Assembly: GCF_905235195.1 (NCBI RefSeq) | Contig: NZ_CAJOKH010000034.1 | Location: 1 to 42,364 of the forward strand | DNA length: 42,364 nt | Reading direction: 5' to 3' | Source of the DNA: an uncultured Methanobrevibacter sp. | Lineage (GTDB): Archaea; Methanobacteriota; Methanobacteria; Methanobacteriales; Methanobacteriaceae | In this document: in pieces, positions 36,806 through 42,364 of the stretch | Numbering within the stretch: position 1 is the first letter of the stretch | Layout: every line of letters begins with the position of its first letter | Notes under the pieces: generated by a model | Seen by the model: the letters and a program-made list of their open reading frames with translations, nothing else | Databases searched by the model: none | Told to the model about the DNA's origin: nothing | Translations under genes and position numbers: made by a program

Positions 36806-37270
36806 TTATAATTCATCAATATTTATGCTTTTTTGAGAGAATGTTCTATCAAGTAACCATAAACATTGAAGTTTCGCTTTATATATTCTTTTTATTGTAT
36901 GAATTAAATTATCCTTTGTAAGTCCATCTTCAAATATCTCATCAGTTATAAGAAAACGAACAAGCTCATTATTTGGATGGTTCAATTCAAAGTCAACTAA
37001 AAATTGATTTAATCCAAATCTCATAGACCAAATAAAATTTTCCTTTGTCTGTTGTGATGCATTTTTTATCATTTCTTTTTGTTCAGTTCCTATTTCCGTT
37101 GCACAACCAACTAAAATCATATCTTCTTTACCGACATGTTGAATTAGATCCATCACATGATCTGGAGGGTATTCAATAATATAATGAAAATTAGCATTAC
37201 CATCTTCTGTTTGTTTGCTTAATAATCCTTCTTCATTTAACCATTTTAATAATAAGTTTTCATCTATCAT
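36806..37270 (-). CDS. Conserved archaeal protein, DUF2299-like
   Basis: This 154-residue soluble protein has no membrane helix or signal. It starts MIDENLLLKWLNEEGLLSKQ and continues with a beta-rich part (FHYIIEYPPDHVMDLIQHVGKEDMILVG) and a helical C-terminus (LIHTIKRIYKAKLQCLWLLDRTF). The order and length resemble the archaeal DUF2299 family, whose function is unknown and whose fold is like that of YbjN/type III secretion chaperones; I make this match from memory with moderate certainty. GTTGATACA lies before the ATG. Its 5-prime end faces the probable replication origin, but this does not by itself show a replication role. Confidence 0.6.
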   Translation of the reverse strand: MIDENLLLKWLNEEGLLSKQTEDGNANFHYIIEYPPDHVMDLIQHVGKEDMILVGCATEIGTEQKEMIKNASQQTKENFIWSMRFGLNQFLVDFELNHPNNELVRFLITDEIFEDGLTKDNLIHTIKRIYKAKLQCLWLLDRTFSQKSINIDEL

Positions 37271-37454
37271 TGTATCAACTTAAATATTTTTTTAATATTA
37301 TAATTTATTATTATTATTTTAAATTATTATAATAATTAATTTATTTTATTATTTTATTTATAAAATAAAAAGTTTGGTAATGTAATATTTAATTATTAAT
37401 TTTTTTTATATTTCATTTTATTTTTATTTTTAATATTTTTTTAATATATTATCT

Positions 37455-37885
37455 TTTTTATACTTGAAATAATACTTAGATATTTTTTATAATTTAATAA
37501 GTTTTTAATTTTATTATTTCTATAATTAATTTTTGACTTTTCAGTGTGAGAGATATGTTTCCACTGAAATATTTTCGAGGATATTGTTAGACTTAAGGGG
37601 TATATTTCCACTGTAAAATATATAATTTTTTCTCTCTGTAAAATTTTTTAAAAATTCATTTTATGAAAATATGTAAATATCAAAAAGAAAATTTACACTT
37701 GAAATACACCTTCAGATTTTTATTTTTTACAAAATTTGTTTACACTTGAAATACATCTCACACACTGGAATAAAATTTTCATTATTATGGAAATATTTAT
37801 AAAAGATAAATATCAATATTACACTTGCAGTTGTACTTTAAATTTTTTTTAAAAGTACATTTTTTTACACTTCAAATACATCTTT
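37455..37885. other. Probable replication origin (oriC) with origin recognition boxes
   Basis: The 807-bp gap upstream of orc1/cdc6 holds repeated boxes. On the minus strand are 37541-37570 (core TTTCAGTGGAAACAT) and 37592-37619 (TTTTACAGTGGAAATATACC), both like the classic archaeal ORB with the second followed by CCCC, its G-string complement. On the plus strand are 37692-37710 and 37739-37759 (both TTTACACTTGAAATACA), 37818-37835 (ATTACACTTGCAG) and 37863-37883 (TTTACACTTCAAATACATC). TTTACACTTGAA is the known mini-ORB core of Methanothermobacter. A weaker TTTATACTTGAAAT occurs at 37455-37470. The two groups point toward each other around an AT-rich core at 37620-37690, the likely unwinding site. 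Confidence 0.82.
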
Positions 37886-38077
37886 AAATGATGTGAATTT
37901 TACTTATTTACTTTAATAATTTTATTTGTTATTTTAATTATTATTCTAAATATTATTATAAGATATTCATTAAATTTTTAATTCATAATTTTAGAATTAA
38001 TTAATTTAATTAAATTATATTAATTTGATTGTATACTTTTAAAGTTATTTACTTGAGACTATGCTATAGGTGGCTGT

Positions 38078-39232
38078 ATGAAAGATAATATTTTTACTAA
38101 TATGGATAGAGGAAAATCTGTTTTTAAAGATAAAAGTCCTTTAAGTCATAAATTTTTACCTGAACAATTACCACATAGGGATGAACAAATTACAAAGATT
38201 GCAAAATATTGGATCGATGCATTAGATAATGTAACTCCTTCAGATGTTACTATTTATGGTAAAACAGGTACAGGTAAAACTGCTGCTGCTAAATTTGCTC
38301 AAAAGCAATTAATAGAAGCTGCTCAAGATAATAAAATATTTATTAATGTTGAATATATTCGTTGTACAGATTATACAACAGAATATCAGGTTTTAGCACA
38401 GCTTTGCCAAAGATTAGGTCGAGATGTTCCATATAGGGGTTGGACCAAAGGAGAGATTATTAATACTTTTAGAGAAGTTTTAAATCAGGAAATTGATGGT
38501 AAGAAACTCATTTTAATAATTATTTTAGATGAAATTGATATATTACTTGAAAAGGATGGGGATGGTTTATTATATACTTTAACTCGTACTGAAAATGTAT
38601 CAGTATTATCTATTAGTAATTATTTAGACTTTAAAAAGTTTATTAAACCTAGGGTTATGAGTAGCCTTAGGGATAAAGAAATAGTATTTCCACCATATCG
38701 TGCAGATCAATTAGCTGATATTTTAAATGAAAGATCTGAAATGTCTTTTAATGAAAATGTTTTAAATGAAGATGTTATTCCACTATGTTCTGCTATGGCA
38801 GCTAAAGAAGAAGGCGATGCAAGGTATGCACTTGATTTATTATCTACAGCAGGAGATATTGCAGATGAAAATGATTCTTCTGAAATTTTAGGGGATTATG
38901 TTATTGCTGCTAAAAATAGAATAGAACATAATAAGGTAACTGATATAATAAATACATTACCTACTCAACAACAAAGAGTACTAGAATCAGTACTTATTCT
39001 CACTCAAAATAAGGAAGAAATCAGTTCAGGTAAATTATATGAAACATATAAAGAAGTTTCTAAAGGCGATTCAGTTACATATCGTAGAATTTTTGATTTT
39101 ATCAATGAACTTGAAATGCTTGGTATAATTTCTACTAATACTGTTTCTCGTGGTAGAGGTAAAGGTAGAACCAATATTATTAAATTACAATGTGAAGAAG
39201 ATTTAGTTGATAAAACATTAAATTCTTTATAG
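38078..39232 (+). CDS. cdc6: Orc1/Cdc6 replication initiator
   Basis: Orc1/Cdc6 binds the origin boxes and loads the MCM helicase. The 384-residue protein has the AAA+ ATPase with Walker A GKTGTGKT (residues 61-68), Walker [13 protein letters not shown] (DEID 151-154), sensor 1 [10 protein letters not shown] and an RADQLADIL helix region, followed by a C-terminal winged helix (about 285-384, [17 protein letters not shown] and [16 protein letters not shown]). Length and motifs are normal. It lies just after the repeat-rich probable origin, the usual archaeal arrangement. GGTGGCTGT immediately upstream of the ATG gives the ribosome binding site. Confidence 0.96.
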   Translation: MKDNIFTNMDRGKSVFKDKSPLSHKFLPEQLPHRDEQITKIAKYWIDALDNVTPSDVTIYGKTGTGKTAAAKFAQKQLIEAAQDNKIFINVEYIRCTDYTTEYQVLAQLCQRLGRDVPYRGWTKGEIINTFREVLNQEIDGKKLILIIILDEIDILLEKDGDGLLYTLTRTENVSVLSISNYLDFKKFIKPRVMSSLRDKEIVFPPYRADQLADILNERSEMSFNENVLNEDVIPLCSAMAAKEEGDARYALDLLSTAGDIADENDSSEILGDYVIAAKNRIEHNKVTDIINTLPTQQQRVLESVLILTQNKEEISSGKLYETYKEVSKGDSVTYRRIFDFINELEMLGIISTNTVSRGRGKGRTNIIKLQCEEDLVDKTLNSL

Positions 39233-39468
39233 AAATTATTTATTTTATTTTAAACTCTTTTTTTCATATTTAATAATATAATTTGTTGTATTTTTTAAAA
39301 TAATTTTAAAAATAAGTTATATTATAATTTTAATAGATATAATCTATTAATTGTATATCTAATTTTGTCTAATTTTGTCTATATATTTTTATATTTTTTT
39401 TAATTAAATTTTTTATTTAATATTAATTTTTATTTTATTATATTTTTTAATAATAGAATATTTTATAA

Positions 39469-40407
39469 TTATTTCTTATTTTTGATATTAGATATTAATG
39501 TTTCAAGTATTGCCATTCTTACTGGAACCCCATTATAAGCCTGTTCGAAATAACGATTATGTTTAGTATTATCAACATCCTGTGATATTTCATTTACTCT
39601 TGGAAGTGGATGCATAACAATTAGATTTTTATCTTCTAACATTTTTTTATTAATCAAATATGCATCTTTTATTTTATTATATTCTTCTTCATCTGGAAAA
39701 CGTTCTTTTTGAATTCTAGTATCATATAATACATCTATATCATCAATAACTTTATTTAGATTTGATTCCTCAAGATATTCTATATTATTTTTTTCTAGAT
39801 CTCTCAGATTTTCTTTTGGCATTTTTAATTCAGGTGGGGATACAAATGTCATTTTTACATTATATAATCCTAATGCATATGATAGTGAATGTACTGTACG
39901 ACCATATTTTAAATCACCAACTAGTGCAACTTTTAAATCTTCAATATCTCCAAATTCTTTTTTCATTGTATATAAATCAAGTAAGGTTTGTGTTGGATGT
40001 TGACCTGCTCCATCACCAGCATTAATTACAGGTACATCTACAATTTCAGATATAAAACGGGATACTCCTTCAAGTTCATGTCTTATAACCAATGCATCAG
40101 AATATGATTCAAACATTTTTGCTGTATCTGCAATTGTTTCTCCTTTTGATATAGAACTTGATGCTGCATTATCAATTCCAATATATGCTCCACCTAATCT
40201 TTTAGTTGCAGTTTCAAATGATAGCTTTGTCCTTGTAGATGGTTCAAAAAACATCATTCCAACTATTTTTCCATTAAGTGATTTAGATACTTCTTGTGAT
40301 TTTGCAACTTTTTCTAATTTTGTTGCCTTCTCTAGTATATAGTTAATATCATCTTTTGAGAATTCTTTTATTGATATAACATTTTTATGTGAAAAAATTT
40401 CAATCAC
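39469..40407 (-). CDS. pyrB: Aspartate carbamoyltransferase catalytic subunit PyrB
   Basis: PyrB joins carbamoyl phosphate and aspartate in pyrimidine synthesis. The 312-residue protein has the carbamoyl phosphate site [14 protein letters not shown] (STRT at residues 57-60), the [13 protein letters not shown] loop, [34 protein letters not shown] and the aspartate site [10 protein letters not shown]. Archaeal PyrB normally pairs with the regulatory subunit PyrI, but pyrI is not next to it here. GGTGATT lies just before the ATG. A decayed insertion sequence begins about 110 bp upstream of the start, so the promoter must lie in 40408-40515 or has been altered by the insertion. Confidence 0.96.
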   Translation of the reverse strand: MIEIFSHKNVISIKEFSKDDINYILEKATKLEKVAKSQEVSKSLNGKIVGMMFFEPSTRTKLSFETATKRLGGAYIGIDNAASSSISKGETIADTAKMFESYSDALVIRHELEGVSRFISEIVDVPVINAGDGAGQHPTQTLLDLYTMKKEFGDIEDLKVALVGDLKYGRTVHSLSYALGLYNVKMTFVSPPELKMPKENLRDLEKNNIEYLEESNLNKVIDDIDVLYDTRIQKERFPDEEEYNKIKDAYLINKKMLEDKNLIVMHPLPRVNEISQDVDNTKHNRYFEQAYNGVPVRMAILETLISNIKNKK

Positions 40408-40515
40408 CTATAATTAATATATATTTTTATTATTATTAAAAATTTATTTAATACTTGTCAGGTAAATATCATGTAAGACAATCTTTTTTACAAATAATTT
40501 ATTGACAGATAAATA

Positions 40516-42237
40516 GGTTGTCCGCCAAAATGCAATTTTTTAATAAAAACTAAAAAATCATTACATCTAATTTTAATTGGTGAAAAACAGACATCTTCAC
40601 AAAAATCAGTTAAATCTTTTTTTGAATTAGATTTATCATGAGTAATATTATATAATCTTTTAATATTTTAATCTATTCCATCAAGATTTATTTTTTCTTC
40701 TGTTTTTACCCATCCCAACGACCATTTCTTTTTCTATATTGAATTGTTTTTTTTAATACTCTATATTGTCCTTCAACACTTGACCTTTTGGAGTATTCTT
40801 ATTTTCCATTTTTTCTTCCATAGATACTTCATTGATGAACCATATTCATTGATTGTTTTCTGAATTTGTGAGTAGAAATACATTTGAATCTGCATTCACA
40901 ATTTTTACAAGAGGAATAATTATTGTAGATTATTTTAATTTTATCTGATTTATTTGAATCTCCATTATGTTCGACATATTCTTTATTAAAATATAGATAT
41001 TTATTGTTTGGACATAGGAAGGCATTTTTTTTAAAATTATATCAAAATGATCTTTCTGGAAAGGATTGGGTTTAATCTTTTAATCTTTGTTTGGATTTTT
41101 TTCTTGTAGGGATTAATCCATCTATATTATTATTAGCCAAGTAAGATAAACATATTTATTTAAATATATTGAACCAGCACTGATATGTTTTGGTTTTTTA
41201 TTTATATTTTTTATGATTATCTGCAATTTCTAGTAATTCATATAGGCTGTAGGATTTTGTGTGACATTTATTGCACAAATAATTTTGTATCGTAATCGAT
41301 GTAGATTGATATTTTAAGCAACTAAAAAATTTCCTTTTTACCTTTCATAAAACGAGCTTTAATATCCTTTATTGAGAATTTTTCTCTCCTGTGAGTGTTA
41401 ATTGAGTTTTTATGTCATATATGAGTTCTAATTTTTAATTGTAATTATTTTTCATTTTCCAAAATTTTTTTAGCGTGTTTATTAAGTTTTAAGAGATTCC
41501 TCATCAATTAAAATGCTTTTGAAGTATTGATCTAATATTAAAGTTTCTTTTTCTGTTATGATATTTTGTTAGAATTATATACTTTTTTAATAGTTCCATA
41601 ATCCAACAGGATTAAATTCTGTAAATCCATATCATAAGCTTTTTTATAAAGTCATTTTTAATAATGCTTCAAAATAGGAACCATATTTATCTTTGTACCT
41701 TTGTATTGAACGTTCTGATGGTTTTATACTATCACTACGAATTTATATATTTCATGGTATTTTGCCATCTTAGATATATATTTAGCACTTTCTATATGTT
41801 CTTTTTTGAATAAATCAATAATTTGAGTATAGAACAATAGGAAATGGATTTTTGCCAGTTTTTTCTTTTTCTTCAATATTTAAAAGTTTGTAATTTTCTT
41901 CAATAAAATCCACGATAAAATGAGAGATATGATCCTTTGGAATATTTTCTCCATAAACTTCAATACCCAATTTTACTTATTTTTTATTAATATTTCTCTT
42001 AACCATAAATAACATAACATACATAATTAATATTAGAACTAATATATAATATTTACTTTTGTAAATATAATTAAATCAAATATTAACTATTAAAATAAGC
42101 TTAATTTAATTATGTGAAAACATTGAAACTATTGAGATACTTTAATTAAATATTAGTAAGTATTTTTAAAAATCAATAAATTTTATATGAAAAAAATTTT
42201 GACCTAAAATTCAAAAATTGCATTTTGGAGGACACCC
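40516..42237 (-). mobile_element. Decayed insertion sequence, IS1182-like
   Basis: The ends are inverted repeats. GGTTGTCCGCCAAAATGCAA at 40516 and the reverse complement of the right end, GGGTGTCCTCCAAAATGCAA at 42237, match at 25 of 28 positions over the full repeat. AATA flanks both ends (40512-40515 and 42238-42241), a possible 4-bp target duplication. The 1,722-bp length and the coding remnants fit an IS1182-family element. It lies between pyrB and the window edge. It cannot move by itself because its transposase is broken. Confidence 0.82.
40660..41970 (-). pseudogene. IS1182-like transposase, many frameshifts and stops
   Basis: Read on the minus strand, the N-terminal part begins near 41970 with KLGIEVYGENIPKDHISHFI and VDFIEENYKLLNIEEKEK. 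Then come KEHIESAKYISKMAKYHEIY, and RSIQRYKDKYGSYFEALLK. Near 41.0 kb is NAFLCPNNKYLYFNKEY and CKNCECRFKC, the Cys-rich segment (CP...CXXC...C) that is characteristic of IS1182-type DDE transposases between the catalytic blocks. The pieces lie in several frames with many stop codons, so it is not functional. Boundaries are approximate. Confidence 0.78.
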
Positions 42238-42364
42238 AATAATGAAAAAAAAGTTTAATTTTTGGTATTTATACAATGCTGTCAAGCTAAGAAAATTTTG
42301 ATTTTTTAAAAGCTATCTTGAATGTTTGCTTTGCATTTTTTATGATAATATTTATCTTTTTCTC

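Noticed and set aside
42285-42364. Open minus-strand segment from the window edge (EKKINIIIKNAKQTFKIAF)
   Set aside because: Only 26 codons with no context beyond the insertion sequence. It could be a gene end but cannot be supported.
1-42364. tRNA or rRNA genes
   Set aside because: In such AT-rich DNA these would appear as GC-rich islands with cloverleaf arms. No such island was seen between genes.

Overview
The window looks like chromosomal DNA of a very AT-rich methanogenic archaeon of the order Methanobacteriales, most like the host-associated Methanosphaera/Methanobrevibacter group. The reasons are the archaeal replication genes (DNA polymerase D small subunit DP1, Orc1/Cdc6), a UPF0147 protein, a tandem-domain PurE, a DUF35 protein, the anaerobic cobalamin enzymes CbiH, CbiG and CbiB, GGTGAT-type ribosome binding sites, and decayed adhesin-like genes with parallel beta-helix and Ig-like repeats. 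The genus is an inference. No rRNA, tRNA or CRISPR array was seen.

Layout. 1-8.05 kb: end of a probable glycosyltransferase gene, purE, a UbiD-family decarboxylase, a radical SAM enzyme (AmrS type), a VapBC-like toxin-antitoxin pair with a palindromic operator candidate, a glycosyltransferase with a coiled-coil tail, thiL and a DUF35 protein. 8.4-14.4 kb: two secreted pilin-like proteins, an MgtE-type transporter with an upstream PhoU/RCK_C regulator, a CbiH with a cysteine-rich tail, and a secreted protein of unknown function. 14.8-16.1 kb: a decayed mobile region with 42-bp inverted repeats, an adhesin fragment and a transposase fragment. 16.2-20.1 kb: DP1, a class II aldolase, a glycogen synthase relic and UPF0147. 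20.5-21.2 kb: a broken gene of unknown function.

21.4-32.0 kb is the most interesting block. It is a divergent gene cluster for what looks like a teichoic-acid-like glycerol-phosphate polymer: two giant CDP-glycerol glycerophosphotransferase-like proteins on the minus strand, then on the plus strand two family 2 glycosyltransferases (one frameshifted), an NAD(P)-dependent sn-glycerol-3-phosphate dehydrogenase (GpsA), a sugar-type nucleotidyltransferase that could make CDP-glycerol, and a compact TagF/TagB-like transferase. Together these could reduce dihydroxyacetone phosphate to sn-glycerol-3-phosphate, activate it with CTP, and build and decorate a polymer. Archaeal lipids use the opposite enantiomer, sn-glycerol-1-phosphate, so this would be a separate glycerol-phosphate pool for the envelope.

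32.3-33.9 kb is a decayed adhesin-like gene ending in a strong hairpin/T-tract terminator. 34.1-37.3 kb carries cbiG, cbiB and a small conserved protein. 37.4-39.2 kb is a probable replication origin: two inverted and four forward origin recognition boxes around an AT-rich core, next to orc1/cdc6. 39.5-40.4 kb is pyrB, and 40.5-42.2 kb is a decayed IS1182-like insertion sequence with 28-bp terminal inverted repeats, sitting about 110 bp upstream of pyrB.
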